Assembly: GCA_964409645.1 (NCBI GenBank) | Contig: CAYPEK010000001.1 | Coordinates: 62,001-126,000 of the forward strand | Origin: CAYPEK01 sp964409645 | GTDB lineage: Bacteria; UBP15; UBA6099 | Direction of reading: 5' to 3' | Length of the DNA: 64,000 bases | Part shown: positions 24,772-33,761 of the stretch, in pieces | How the letters are laid out: every line of letters begins with the position of its first letter | Numbering within the stretch: position 1 is the first letter of the stretch | Made by a program: the position numbers and the translations under genes | Notes under the pieces: model-generated | The model's database searches: none | Seen by the model: the letters and a program-made list of their open reading frames with translations, nothing else | What the model was told of the DNA's origin: nothing

Positions 24772-25584
24772 ATGAAGAAGATAGGAATCAGGCGGAATGA
24801 GGGCAAGGTGACGAAGGCGGAATACGCCGCGCTCGCGGACTGGCTCGTCGAGCAGGGTGCGGAAGTTGTCGAGGTGAAAATACCCTCGCGCAGACTGCCG
24901 AAGGGGCTCGACCTGCTTGTGATTATGGGCGGCGACGGGACGCTGCTCGGCGGCGCGCGCGAGGCCGCCAAGGCGGGCGTTCCGGTGATCGGCATCGATT
25001 TCGGCGGGCTCGGTTTCCTCTCGGAAATCAAGTTCAGGGAGGCGCACAAGGCGCTCTCGCGAATCCTCGAAGGCAAGTACCGCGTGGACGAGCGGATGAT
25101 GCTCGAAGCCGACATCAGTTGCGGCGGCAAGTGCATCGGCAAAACAATGCACGCCGTGAACGATGTCGTTATAACCAAGAACTCCGGCCGCATGCTCCGC
25201 CTCAAGGTTTATATCAACGACGAGTATCTGACCGAGTTCCCGGGCGACGGCGTGATTGTTTCCACCGCGACCGGCTCGACCGCGTACTCGCTCTCGGCGG
25301 GCGGCCCGATCGTGTCGCCGGACCTCGAAGTAGTCGTGCTGACATCGATCTGCCCGCACACGCTGTTCGAACGCTCGCTCGTGACAAAGCCGGACGACGT
25401 GATCCGCGTCGAGCTGCCGAAAGGCCGCAACGATGTGATACTGATTGTCGATGGGCAGGAGGAGTATCTGCCTCCCGCCGGCTCGACAGTCACGGTGCAG
25501 CGAGGCCCGATGCCCGTGCTTTACGCGCGGGTGAAGCCGTCGCGGTTCCTGAAGACAATGCGCGAAAAGTTTCATCTGATGTGA
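24772..25584 (+). CDS. nadK: NAD kinase
   Basis: A 270-aa NAD kinase, which makes NADP+ from NAD+ with ATP or polyphosphate. The GGDGT motif is at about residue 54-58, the NAD-binding NDVVI stretch at about 126 and the GDGVIVSTATGSTAYSLSAGGP core (quoted here in outline) at about 155-176. The start at 24772 (MKKIGIRRN) is preferred over an in-frame ATG 15 bp upstream because GGAG sits 9 nt before it and family members typically begin MKKIGI. It heads a run with recN, steA, steB and GT2, the same order seen in Actinobacteria and some Firmicutes. Confidence 0.95.
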   Translation: MKKIGIRRNEGKVTKAEYAALADWLVEQGAEVVEVKIPSRRLPKGLDLLVIMGGDGTLLGGAREAAKAGVPVIGIDFGGLGFLSEIKFREAHKALSRILEGKYRVDERMMLEADISCGGKCIGKTMHAVNDVVITKNSGRMLRLKVYINDEYLTEFPGDGVIVSTATGSTAYSLSAGGPIVSPDLEVVVLTSICPHTLFERSLVTKPDDVIRVELPKGRNDVILIVDGQEEYLPPAGSTVTVQRGPMPVLYARVKPSRFLKTMREKFHLM

Positions 25585-25681
25585 TTTCGGATTTTGTTTT
25601 GAACATAAAAGCTTTGAGTAGCATTTTGACAACATTTCGAATCCTTCCCCTTGGAAAAAGGGGCCGGGTGGACCTGATAAT

Positions 25682-27394
25682 ATGCTTCGAGAATTCCGTG
25701 TAAAAGACTTCGCCCTCGCCGATGACATTCACGTCACGCTCGGCAGCGGGCTGAACGTCATCACGGGCGAAACGGGGTCCGGCAAGTCAGTGCTCGTCAA
25801 CGGCCTGAGTCTGCTGCTCGGGCGCAAACCGGAGTCGAACATGGTTCGCGCCGGCTGCGAGCGCGCGGTGATCGAGGGCGTGTTCGAGTGGGACATGCCG
25901 GACGAGGTTCGCGCGGAGCTTGCCACGGCCGGGATCGAGCCGGGCGAGGACGGCGAGCTGATCGTCTCCCGCGAGATTTCAGGCGCCGGCCGCACGACCG
26001 CGCGCGTCAACGCCTCCGCCGTGCCGGTGTCGCTTCTCAAGAAAATCGGCGAACGGCTGGCGGACATCCATGGCCAGTACCAGCATCAGGCGCTGTTGCG
26101 GAAAAGCGACCACACGGAGTTCCTCGACCTTCTCGCGGGCGAAAAGCACCTCACGATACTCGCGCGGTTCGAGGAGAACCGACGACGCCTGCGCGCGCTG
26201 ATCGCCGAGAAACGCACGCTCGAAGAGCGCAGGCAGCAACGGGACGACGAGCGCGATCTGCTCCGCTTCCGCGTTCAGGAGATCGAGTCCGCAGTTGCCG
26301 GTGCGGAGGATTTCGAGGTGTTCGAAGTCGAGGCGAAGCGGCTCGAAAGCGCGGCGGACATCTCGACCGCGGCGGCGGAAGCCGCCGAACTCGTCTGCCG
26401 CAGCGGCGACGACGCATCCGCGCTTAACAGGCTGTCGGACGCACTCGCGGCGCTCGACCCTCTCGAAGGCATCGACTCGCGGCTGGACGAGGTGCGCGCG
26501 CGCATCTCGGAGGCCGACACCATCCTCAGCGACGCCTCGCGCGAACTGCGCTCCATCGCCTCAGAAACAGAGGCGGACCCGGAACGCCTGCGCGAGATGC
26601 AGGACCGCATCATCGAGGTGCGCGACCTGATTAAGAAAAACCGCTGCGGCTCGGTAGCGGAACTGATCGAATTCAAGAACAAGGCGCTCGACACGCTCGC
26701 GGAGCTGGACCGCAGTGACGCGCACAGCGGCGAGCTCGACGAAATGATAGATAAAGAGAAGGCTGCCCTTCTCGACCTCGCGGCAAAGCTGACCGCGAGC
26801 CGGAAGAAAGAGGCGTTGCGTATCGGCAAACTGATGAAGCAGGGACTGAACGAAGTCGGCATGAAGGGCGCTGAGTTCGGCGCAATGTTCGCGGAGTCCG
26901 CGGGCGACGACGGCCTGCCCGGCCCGCGCGGCGCGGAGACGGCGGAGTTCCTTTTCTCCGCGAACCCCGGCGAACCGCCCCGCCCGCTGGCGGAGGTCGC
27001 GTCCGGCGGCGAACTTTCCCGCGTCATGCTTGCGTTCAAATCGCTGCTCAACAGGCTCGACCCGGTGCCGGTGCTCGTGTTCGACGAGATAGACACCGGG
27101 ATCGGCGGCGTAACGGCGAACGTGATCGGCGCGCGGCTGGCCGCCCTCGGCAGCCACCGGCAGGTCATCGCGGTGACCCACCTGCCCCAGATCGCGGCGT
27201 TCGCGGACACCCACGTAACAGTTTCCAAAGAGCAACACGCCGGACGAACACTCATGCGCACCGGCGTCGTTCGCGACGACGACCGGCTCCGCGAAATCAG
27301 CCGCATGCTCGGCGACGCGGGCTTCCGGAACCCGACAATCAAACTCGCGCGGCAGCTTGTCGAAGACGCTCGCCGCTCTGTGGAGGCGCAATGA
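25682..27394 (+). CDS. recN: DNA repair protein RecN
   Basis: A 570-aa SMC-like ATPase that tethers DNA ends in double-strand break repair. Walker A GETGSGKSVL lies at about residues 30-39, a long coiled-coil with a hinge-like centre at about 150-370, the ABC signature VASGGELSRVMLAFK at about 437 and Walker B PVLVFDEIDTGIGG at about 459-472. Full length is normal for RecN. The start is set by the conserved MLREFRVKDFAL; GGTGG lies upstream. The steA start codon overlaps its stop (ATGA), showing coupling. The preceding 97 bp contain a small CCCCTT/AAGGGG hairpin. Confidence 0.95.
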   Translation: MLREFRVKDFALADDIHVTLGSGLNVITGETGSGKSVLVNGLSLLLGRKPESNMVRAGCERAVIEGVFEWDMPDEVRAELATAGIEPGEDGELIVSREISGAGRTTARVNASAVPVSLLKKIGERLADIHGQYQHQALLRKSDHTEFLDLLAGEKHLTILARFEENRRRLRALIAEKRTLEERRQQRDDERDLLRFRVQEIESAVAGAEDFEVFEVEAKRLESAADISTAAAEAAELVCRSGDDASALNRLSDALAALDPLEGIDSRLDEVRARISEADTILSDASRELRSIASETEADPERLREMQDRIIEVRDLIKKNRCGSVAELIEFKNKALDTLAELDRSDAHSGELDEMIDKEKAALLDLAAKLTASRKKEALRIGKLMKQGLNEVGMKGAEFGAMFAESAGDDGLPGPRGAETAEFLFSANPGEPPRPLAEVASGGELSRVMLAFKSLLNRLDPVPVLVFDEIDTGIGGVTANVIGARLAALGSHRQVIAVTHLPQIAAFADTHVTVSKEQHAGRTLMRTGVVRDDDRLREISRMLGDAGFRNPTIKLARQLVEDARRSVEAQ

Positions 27395-28512
27395 ATATCA
27401 ACGGCGTCGCACGCGTCGATGCGCGCACAAAAGATCTCGTCAAACGTCTCAAACCCGGCGAGATCGCAGTCATTCTCCACGACGACCTCGACATGGTCGC
27501 CGCCGAAAATCTCGTCACGTGCAAGCCCAAGGCGGTCGTCAACTGCCGCCCGTCGATCACGGGCAAATACGTCAACCGCGGTCCCTACCTGCTCATCGAC
27601 GCGAACATCCCGCTGATCGACAACGCGGGCGACGATTTCATAAACCAGTTTCAGGACGGAGACACGATCGAGATTCGCGGCGACGGCGACATCTCAGTCG
27701 GCGGCCGCACCGTGGCGCGCGGCACGCTGATGAACATCGAGCGGCTCAACGTCCGCAACCAGCTCGCAAAAGAAAATATGGAGGAGATGATCGAGAATTT
27801 CGCGTCGAACACGCTCGAATATCTCCGCAAGGAAAAAAGCCTTCTCTACAGCCGGCTCGACATCGGCAACCTGCGCATCGACTTCAAGGGCCGTCAGGTG
27901 CTGATTGTCGTCCGCGGCTCGGAGTTCAAGAAAGACTTGCAGGCGCTTCAGCAGTACATTCGAGAGCAAAGCCCGGTCCTGCTCGCGGTGGACGGCGGCG
28001 CGGACGCCCTCATCGAAAACGGATTCCGCCCGCACATCATCCTCGGCGACATGGACAGCGTCAGCGACGCCGCCCTCGCCTGCGGCGCGCTGCTCGTCGT
28101 CCACGCCTACGAAGGCGGACGCGCGCCCGGCCTCGAACGGCTCAGGTCGCTCGGCCTCGAGGGCGTCGCCATCCCCAGCGTCGGCACGAGCGAAGACCTC
28201 GCTATGCTGCTCGCGTTCGAGCGCGGCGCCGACCTCATCGTCATCGTCGGCAGCCATTTCAGCATCGAGGACTTCCTCTCGAAGGGCCGCCGCGGGATGG
28301 CCAGCACGTTTCTCACCCGCCTGCGCGTCGGCTCGGCGCTCGTTGACGCGAAAGGCGTCAGCAAGCTCTACCAGAACAAGATGCGGCCGATGCTGCTGTT
28401 GTATCTGATCATCGCGGCGGCGTTTCCGATCGTCACCATATTTTTCGTTTCGCCGCTCGGGCCGCTCGCAAAGCAGTTCATGCGGCTGCTGCGGCTGCTT
28501 TTTAATTTCTGA
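27391..28512 (+). CDS. steA: SteA-like cell-division-associated protein
   Basis: A 373-aa protein matching SteA of Corynebacterium: a thiamin-pyrophosphokinase-like fold (VDGGADALIENGF at about residue 195 and ILGDMDSVSD at about 212) after an N-terminal region (GEIAVILHDDLD), and two or so hydrophobic segments at the extreme C terminus (about 325-370) that anchor it to the membrane. In Corynebacterium SteA and SteB localise to the septum and help daughter-cell separation. Here it overlaps recN by 4 bp and is followed by a SteB/MctB-like gene, reproducing the actinobacterial order in what appears to be a Gram-negative genome. Role here is inferred from that conserved pairing. Confidence 0.85.
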   Translation: MNINGVARVDARTKDLVKRLKPGEIAVILHDDLDMVAAENLVTCKPKAVVNCRPSITGKYVNRGPYLLIDANIPLIDNAGDDFINQFQDGDTIEIRGDGDISVGGRTVARGTLMNIERLNVRNQLAKENMEEMIENFASNTLEYLRKEKSLLYSRLDIGNLRIDFKGRQVLIVVRGSEFKKDLQALQQYIREQSPVLLAVDGGADALIENGFRPHIILGDMDSVSDAALACGALLVVHAYEGGRAPGLERLRSLGLEGVAIPSVGTSEDLAMLLAFERGADLIVIVGSHFSIEDFLSKGRRGMASTFLTRLRVGSALVDAKGVSKLYQNKMRPMLLLYLIIAAAFPIVTIFFVSPLGPLAKQFMRLLRLLFNF

Positions 28513-28601
28513 CGCGGCGCGGGCCGCGCGCGGCTTTTTCGCGCCGAGGTTGCCCTCTCGCCGCATCGATGTGAAAATATTGAAGCGTTACGGAGGCTCT
28601 G

Positions 28602-29426
28602 ATGGGTCCGATAGATATCAGGTATCACGCGATCTCTCTCGCGGCGATGTTTCTCGCGCTCGGCGTCGGCATAATCGTCGGCAGCAGCACGAACTTCCTC
28701 GGCATCACCTCGATCCTCGAACGGCAGGACAAAGTGATCAATCGCCTCGAATCCAACTACAAGGAAATTCGGAAGGAAATCCACAACACCCGCGAGGAAC
28801 TGAACAGCTCGAAGGAATACACCGCCACGCTCGAAAGCGCGCTCATTCCAAAGCTGCTCAATAACAAACTCAACGGATTCCGCTTCGGCATTGTGACAGT
28901 CGGCGATCTGCCCGAACAGAACATCACAGAGGAGAATTTCGCCTCGCCGTTCAAATCAGCGGGCGCCGTGACCGCCTTCGTCCTCCGGGTGAAACCGGAG
29001 AAGCTGTCGGAACTCGCCGGCGCCGACACAGGCTCCTTTGTAGTGCAGTTCGGCAAGGAATTGCTTCGCGGCGGTTCATTCGGCTCGACCTTCACAGGCA
29101 AGTTCGCTGGCGACAGCTCGCTCATCTCCGGCAACTTCGATCAGCCGGTGGACGGCATCGTCTTTCTCATCGGCGACAATGCGGACATCAAGGTCGTCCA
29201 GAGCATAGTGATACCGCTCGAACGCCTCGTCGCGGAGAATCAGGGCCTCACTGCCGCCGCCGAGTTCGGCGATAAGGACACCTACGTCCAGACGTTCAAA
29301 AACGCCGACTTTCTCTTTTACAAGAACGCCGACACACTTTCGGGACAGATCGAAATAATCAGCCGCTTCGAGGACGCGTTCAGACAAAAACAGGAGCAGG
29401 AAAAAGTTGGATCTAAATCCCGGTAA
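28602..29426 (+). CDS. SteB/MctB-like envelope protein
   Basis: A 274-aa protein of the family annotated as copper transporter MctB or SteB. One N-terminal membrane helix (about residues 8-28: ISLAAMFLALGVGIIVG) is followed by a coiled coil (about 45-85) and an extracytoplasmic alpha/beta domain. In Actinobacteria it is encoded directly after steA and forms an envelope complex with SteA; the pore/copper function reported for the mycobacterial homologue may not apply. GGAGG lies 6-8 nt before the ATG. It overlaps the GT2 gene by 20 bp. Confidence 0.85.
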   Translation: MGPIDIRYHAISLAAMFLALGVGIIVGSSTNFLGITSILERQDKVINRLESNYKEIRKEIHNTREELNSSKEYTATLESALIPKLLNNKLNGFRFGIVTVGDLPEQNITEENFASPFKSAGAVTAFVLRVKPEKLSELAGADTGSFVVQFGKELLRGGSFGSTFTGKFAGDSSLISGNFDQPVDGIVFLIGDNADIKVVQSIVIPLERLVAENQGLTAAAEFGDKDTYVQTFKNADFLFYKNADTLSGQIEIISRFEDAFRQKQEQEKVGSKSR

Positions 29427-30111
29427 AGTTTCTATCATCCTGCCCGCCTACAACGAGGCGGACCGGCTCGGGGAAACCCTCGACGCGATAATTCAGTTGC
29501 GTATGTGCGACGAAATAGTCGTCGTTGACGACGGCTCGACCGACAACACGTCCGACGTCGCCATCGAGCGCGGCGTCCGCGTCATCCGCCGCCCGAAAAA
29601 CCACGGCAAAGGCGCCGCCATGAACGCCGGCCTCATGGGCGCGCTCGGCGAGATCATCGTTTTCCTCGACTCCGACCTCGGCGACAGCGCCGCCCGCGCG
29701 GGCGTCATAATCGACGCCGTGAAAAACGGCGAGGCCGACCTTGCGATCGGCGCGTTCTCCACACCCGGCGGATTCGGACTCGTTCTAAAACTTGCCCGGT
29801 GGGGCGTGCTCAAACTCTCCGGCTACAACGCCCGCGCTCCTCTCTCCGGGCAGCGCGCGATGCGCCGCGCCGTCCTCGAAGCCGTCTATCCTTTCCGCGA
29901 GGACTTCGGGGTCGAAACCGCCATGCTCATCGACGCCGTCCGCGGCGGCTTCCGCGTGATGGACGTCCCTGTCGATCTCTCACACCGCCCCACCGGCCGC
30001 ACACTTAAAGGATTCATCCACCGCGCGCGCCAAGGCTTCGACGTCATGCGCGCCCTCATCACCGCCTTCTTCAAATACATACTAAAAAAGAAAAAACGGC
30101 AACGCGATTAA
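29407..30111 (+). CDS. family 2 glycosyltransferase
   Basis: A 234-aa GT-A-fold glycosyltransferase of the polyprenyl-phosphate type. SIILPAYNEADRLGETL opens the nucleotide-sugar site (about residues 9-25), VVVDDGSTDNT follows at about 38-48 and the metal-binding DSDLGD at about 94-99 is the DxD equivalent. It starts with TTG, chosen because GGAGCAGGA lies just upstream; it overlaps steB by 20 bp. There are no clear membrane helices, so it probably acts at the inner-membrane face, perhaps on a lipid carrier for envelope polysaccharide. The end of the nadK-steB run lies here. Confidence 0.88.
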   Translation: MDLNPGKVSIILPAYNEADRLGETLDAIIQLRMCDEIVVVDDGSTDNTSDVAIERGVRVIRRPKNHGKGAAMNAGLMGALGEIIVFLDSDLGDSAARAGVIIDAVKNGEADLAIGAFSTPGGFGLVLKLARWGVLKLSGYNARAPLSGQRAMRRAVLEAVYPFREDFGVETAMLIDAVRGGFRVMDVPVDLSHRPTGRTLKGFIHRARQGFDVMRALITAFFKYILKKKKRQRD

Positions 30112-30217
30112 CGCGATTGATGATCTGCTCATAGCAGTATGCTGATTAGCTTTTATATTTTCTTTTGAGAGCGATAAAATGTACCGCCCTTAAACTTGTT
30201 TTAGGGTGCAATCTAAA

Positions 30218-30245
30218 AAGCTCCCGCCGTTTCCGGAGGGAGCTT
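30218..30245 (-). terminator. intrinsic terminator downstream of thyA
   Basis: AAGCTCCC (30218-30225) pairs with GGGAGCTT (30238-30245) around a 12-nt loop; on the minus strand a run of T follows, so it can terminate transcription from thyA. It also lies about 105 bp past the GT2 stop on the plus strand. Confidence 0.6.
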
Positions 30246-30263
30246 CAAATATCCCGCTACAGA

Positions 30264-30308
30264 AGTTTTTTGGAAAGTTTGAAAACCTTTTTTTCAAAAA
30301 AGGTTTTC
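30264..30308 (-). terminator. hairpin terminator element, copy 2 of a repeat
   Basis: A 13-bp perfect stem (30281-30308) with a 2-nt loop, preceded by AGTTTTTTGGAAAGTTT. It matches the element at 13601-13646 over about 45 bp with only a couple of differences, including non-stem bases. As there, it lies about 30 bp after the stop of a minus-strand gene. Confidence 0.65.
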
Positions 30309-30337
30309 TTGCATTTCATTCTTTTATCTTCTTTTCG

Positions 30338-31174
30338 TTACTTCTTTTCGGTTTCGCGTTCCTTGTCGATGCGGGCGCGGCCTTCGATGAAGAACGGTTC
30401 GGCGTATTCGCTGTTCCATGTCCGATTTTCAAACGACCGGTTCTCGACGAGCTTCTTGAATCCCTCGAATTCGAGGAAGTACGAGCCGTAGATATGATAA
30501 CTGTCGGAGATATCCACATAGCGGCCGGGGGTGATCTTCCTGTCCGTCTTCTCCGAAATACGCGCGGCGACAGCCTTCATCATATCCGTCAGCGCGAACA
30601 TGTTCATGAACGCCGCCTTGTAGGCGTCCCGCGAGCGCCAGTGTGTGTTGAGATTCAGCAACATAGAGCCGTCCGGTTCACCCGTTTCGAGCAGCCGGAA
30701 CCACAGCCTTTGCAGGCAGGGCGGATCGTCAGTCGGCGTATCCAGCGCCGGGTTCCATGTGATAGCCTGCGCGCGACGCGTGATCGGCGATGCACTCAGC
30801 CGGTCAATCGAGTACGCGATCTGGTCGATGACCTTCCCTTCCATCTCGTACTCGAACAGCCGCTTGTGATACGTGTAAGTCCACTTGCCGGCCGCGGGGT
30901 CGATCCAGTGGTCGTGCACGCCGTCCACAACTTCGAGCCGGTACACTTCGAGTTCTTCGAGCCCGCCCGGAAACGCGCGGTGTATCCGCGGCTCCGTGAA
31001 CGGCTCCTCGACTATCATCATCATCGTGCACTCGCGGCACGGAGGGTCCCCTTCCCTGTCGTACTCCGTGTGCACCTCGATGCCCTTCTCCCACACTTCG
31101 AAAACCGACTTCTCCCATGCCTCCGGGAGTGTTTTCCCGCTCACCGCGAGCGCCGGTATGTTTCCACGATTCAT
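30338..31174 (-). CDS. thyA: archaeal-type thymidylate synthase
   Basis: A 278-aa protein that I read as a ThyA-type thymidylate synthase, which methylates dUMP to dTMP with methylene-tetrahydrofolate. The catalytic Cys is in DPPCLQRLWF (about residue 152), the arginine/aspartate motif is NTHWRSRDAYKAAF (about 176-189) and the nucleotide-binding DSYHIYGSYF is at about 230-239. These match the divergent archaeal group rather than E. coli ThyA, which has RSxDxFLGLPFN and a longer insert. AGGA elements precede the ATG. Two hairpins follow the stop. It stands alone; no dihydrofolate reductase is adjacent. Confidence 0.82.
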   Translation of the reverse strand: MNRGNIPALAVSGKTLPEAWEKSVFEVWEKGIEVHTEYDREGDPPCRECTMMMIVEEPFTEPRIHRAFPGGLEELEVYRLEVVDGVHDHWIDPAAGKWTYTYHKRLFEYEMEGKVIDQIAYSIDRLSASPITRRAQAITWNPALDTPTDDPPCLQRLWFRLLETGEPDGSMLLNLNTHWRSRDAYKAAFMNMFALTDMMKAVAARISEKTDRKITPGRYVDISDSYHIYGSYFLEFEGFKKLVENRSFENRTWNSEYAEPFFIEGRARIDKERETEKK

Positions 31175-31304
31175 GTTCCTATATCCTTCCTTCGTCAGTT
31201 AACAATTAACATAATCTTGCAGATTTCTTCATTATATCTATGTTTGCTATTCAGCTACGATAGATTCTTGGTTGCTTTTCTTTCCCCTCTGCCTTCTATC
31301 CATT

Positions 31305-32366
31305 TTATATCTTCATCGGCGACGCTGGGTATGACCCGATCGTCTTCAAAACAGTCGTCTCTTTCCGCATCTCTTTCAGCGCGTTCTTTACGCCGTCTTC
31401 CGTGTCGTGCCCTTCGAGGTCAACAAAAAACGTGTATTCCCACGGCCCCTTGCGCGACGGCCGCGCCTGCATCATCGTCAGGTTAAGCCCGTACCGCTCG
31501 AACGCCTTCAGAGACCGGTACAGCGAGCCCGGCTCGTGGCGCACTGAAAACAGTACCGACGTCTTATCGCTCCCCGTCGGCTTCATCCGTTCGCGGCCGA
31601 TCACGAGGAACCGCGTCCGGTTGTCCTTGTGGTCCTCAATCCGCCGCTCGATTATCTTCAGTCCGTACATGTCCGCCGCAATCCGGCTCGCGATCGCCGC
31701 CGTTCCTTTCACGCGCACCGCGTGCTGCGCCGCCGCCGCCGTGCTGTCCGACTGCACAATCTCTTTGCCCTGCGCGTGCTTCTGCAGCCACGCCGCGCAC
31801 TGCTCCTGCGGCTTCGGGTGCGTGTATATCCGCTTCACTTTCGACATCGTACTCTCACGCGAAACAAGATTAAGCACGATCTCGCTGTATATCTCTCCGC
31901 AAACCTTGATCGGCGACGTCAGAAACCTGTCCATCGTGTAGTTGATCACGCCTTCCGACGAGTTCTCGAACGGCACCACTCCGAAGTCCGCGTTCTCCTT
32001 CTCCACCTCGTCGAATACCGTCGCGATGTCCTCACACGGCAACTCGTCGATAGAACTGCCGAATCGGTCCAGCGCCGCGATGTGCGAAAATGTCGCGCGC
32101 GGCCCGAGAAACGCCACACTCAGCCGCCTCTGCATCGACCGGCACGCCGACAGTATCTCGCGGTATATCAACTCGACATGCTCTTCCTTCAGCGGCCCCG
32201 CGTTAAGATCGAAAAGCCGGTCATATATCGCCCGCTCGCGAACCGGGTCGTAAATCTGTTTCTTGTACTGCGCTATGTCCTTCGCCAGACCGGCGCGCTC
32301 GCTCAACAACTCGAGTATCCTCGCGTCGATCCCGTCTATTTTCTTCCTGATTTCTTCCTTGCTCAT
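31305..32366 (-). CDS. pheA: bifunctional chorismate mutase/prephenate dehydratase
   Basis: A 353-aa P-protein for phenylalanine synthesis: chorismate to prephenate to phenylpyruvate. An N-terminal AroQ mutase domain (about residues 1-75: IDARILELLSERAGLAKDIA) is followed by the dehydratase domain starting VAFLGPRATFSH (about 83), with VVPFENSSEG at about 136 and TRFLVIG at about 248, and a C-terminal ACT regulatory domain (SVRHEPGSLYRSLKAFE, then ARPSRKGPWEYTFFVD) that senses phenylalanine. Length is typical. A MerR-like gene lies 126 bp upstream on the same strand. Confidence 0.96.
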   Translation of the reverse strand: MSKEEIRKKIDGIDARILELLSERAGLAKDIAQYKKQIYDPVRERAIYDRLFDLNAGPLKEEHVELIYREILSACRSMQRRLSVAFLGPRATFSHIAALDRFGSSIDELPCEDIATVFDEVEKENADFGVVPFENSSEGVINYTMDRFLTSPIKVCGEIYSEIVLNLVSRESTMSKVKRIYTHPKPQEQCAAWLQKHAQGKEIVQSDSTAAAAQHAVRVKGTAAIASRIAADMYGLKIIERRIEDHKDNRTRFLVIGRERMKPTGSDKTSVLFSVRHEPGSLYRSLKAFERYGLNLTMMQARPSRKGPWEYTFFVDLEGHDTEDGVKNALKEMRKETTVLKTIGSYPASPMKI

Positions 32367-32492
32367 TCCGGCCTGCCTTTTCTGTTTTCCCGGTTTTGCA
32401 CTTCCCGGTACAATTTATTTTTCGAAACGCTGCGGATTTGTCCGCCGGGTCAGTTGCCGTAAAGCACCCTGCCCCACTCCCGCCCGGCGTCT

Positions 32493-33401
32493 TCAGTCCG
32501 TCTTCTTCTTCTTTGTTACTCTGGATAAAAAACTTCCGCCGCGCGCCGGCGTTTCATCCTGCTTCTGCGCTTCAGCCGTTTCTTTTTCCGACGGCTTCTT
32601 CGCCCCGTACATCTCCTCGAGCGCTTTCTTCTTCATCTCTTCGCGAAGCCGGTCAACCTCGCGCTTCGCTTTGATATATAAGTCTCTGAACTTCTCGGCT
32701 TCGCCTTCCTTATCCTTCAACTGCTCGCGAAGTTTCGATATTATAGCGGCGTCTCTTTCCGAAATCAGCGGGTCCGACGCCGCTGTCGGCGCTGGAGTCT
32801 CGCGCCGCACCGCCGCGTCAGCCGATTTCGCGACCTCGGACGGAATCATGTAAACCGCGCTCGTCAGCCCCGCGAGCGCCTCGAATAGTTTGCCTGTTTC
32901 CTTCAGCCCTTCCTTGTGTTGCCGCTGAACGACTTCGTTGTAGCTGTATGTCGATTTCTTCAGCGTCTGAATGTCGCCCTCCATACCGAGCAACTTCTCC
33001 ATGTCCTTCTTCATTTTCAGCAGCTCGCCCGCGAGCGTCGATGTAACAAACTCCTGCCGTTCACCCTGCGTCGTAAGCTGGCGAACCGCTTTCTCAAGCT
33101 TCTCGAGAAAAATGTTGCCCTCGTCCTCGGACACCACAACTTTTTTCCCGACCGCATCCGCGTTCACAGGGAACCGGCCGATCAACTCCTTCTCCGTGTC
33201 TTCCCATGACAGGTGCTTCTCAACCCGGCAGTCGCGTATCATCCGGAACACTTCCACCGAATCCTCGCGGTATCGCCGCTCGCGGCCCGATCCGACATAC
33301 GGGATGAACTGCGTGTATGCGTCTCGGTATTTCCTCAGCGTGCTCTCCGGCAGATCCAACATCTGCGCTATGTCTTTCAACGTCATCAGTTCCTGTTCCA
33401 A
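32493..33401 (-). CDS. MerR-like HTH coiled-coil protein
   Basis: A 302-aa protein with an N-terminal MerR-type winged helix (about residues 6-75: LKDIAQMLDLPESTLRKYRD, then GRERRYREDSVEVFRMI) and a long helical body with heptad-rich segments at about 100-180 and 215-265. The tail is lysine-rich and disordered. The start is either the TTG at 33401 (GGTGG upstream) or the ATG at 33386 (AGGA upstream). Such HTH-plus-coiled-coil proteins can act as nucleoid or cytoskeleton-linked DNA-binding factors rather than ligand-sensing regulators; here there is no effector domain. It is adjacent to the chromosome-segregation block, which may be relevant. Confidence 0.72.
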   Translation of the reverse strand: MEQELMTLKDIAQMLDLPESTLRKYRDAYTQFIPYVGSGRERRYREDSVEVFRMIRDCRVEKHLSWEDTEKELIGRFPVNADAVGKKVVVSEDEGNIFLEKLEKAVRQLTTQGERQEFVTSTLAGELLKMKKDMEKLLGMEGDIQTLKKSTYSYNEVVQRQHKEGLKETGKLFEALAGLTSAVYMIPSEVAKSADAAVRRETPAPTAASDPLISERDAAIISKLREQLKDKEGEAEKFRDLYIKAKREVDRLREEMKKKALEEMYGAKKPSEKETAEAQKQDETPARGGSFLSRVTKKKKTD

Positions 33402-33761
33402 AAGACCACCGCCATTCCGGATATTTATGGTGCTCTTCCAACCCCGTCTCCATCGTGGGCTGAAACAATTCGCGAATTATATCATATTACCTTTGTGTTT
33501 TGAATGCGTTTTTTATTCTCAACACGGAAATTTTACTTCGCGCCTGACCTTTTAAACCAATTCTTTTATGCCATGCGGTCCATGCGTAACTAAAACACGC
33601 CCCTGCTCAATTGCCAAATCATTTAAAATATTTATAATTCCGAAAATTGGACGATGATCCGACTTTTTGGATCTGTTCGATTCTTTCAAATCCTTTATCG
33701 TTATTTATAAGGATTCTATTTTGTTCGACAATTAAAGCATTATAATACATATTGGTGAACT
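33402..33761. other. AT-rich spacer at composition boundary
   Basis: No gene is seen. Base composition drops sharply here, from the GC-rich pheA side to the AT-richer mnmE block. A perfect TATAAT at 33741-33746 lies 15 nt before the mnmE ATG and is the probable -10; no good -35 is present. Confidence 0.5.
33741..33746 (+). promoter_or_regulatory. -10 box of mnmE
   Basis: A perfect TATAAT 15 nt upstream of the mnmE start codon, giving a leader of only about 8-9 nt. GGTGA lies between, close to the ATG. The -35 region is poor. Confidence 0.45.
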
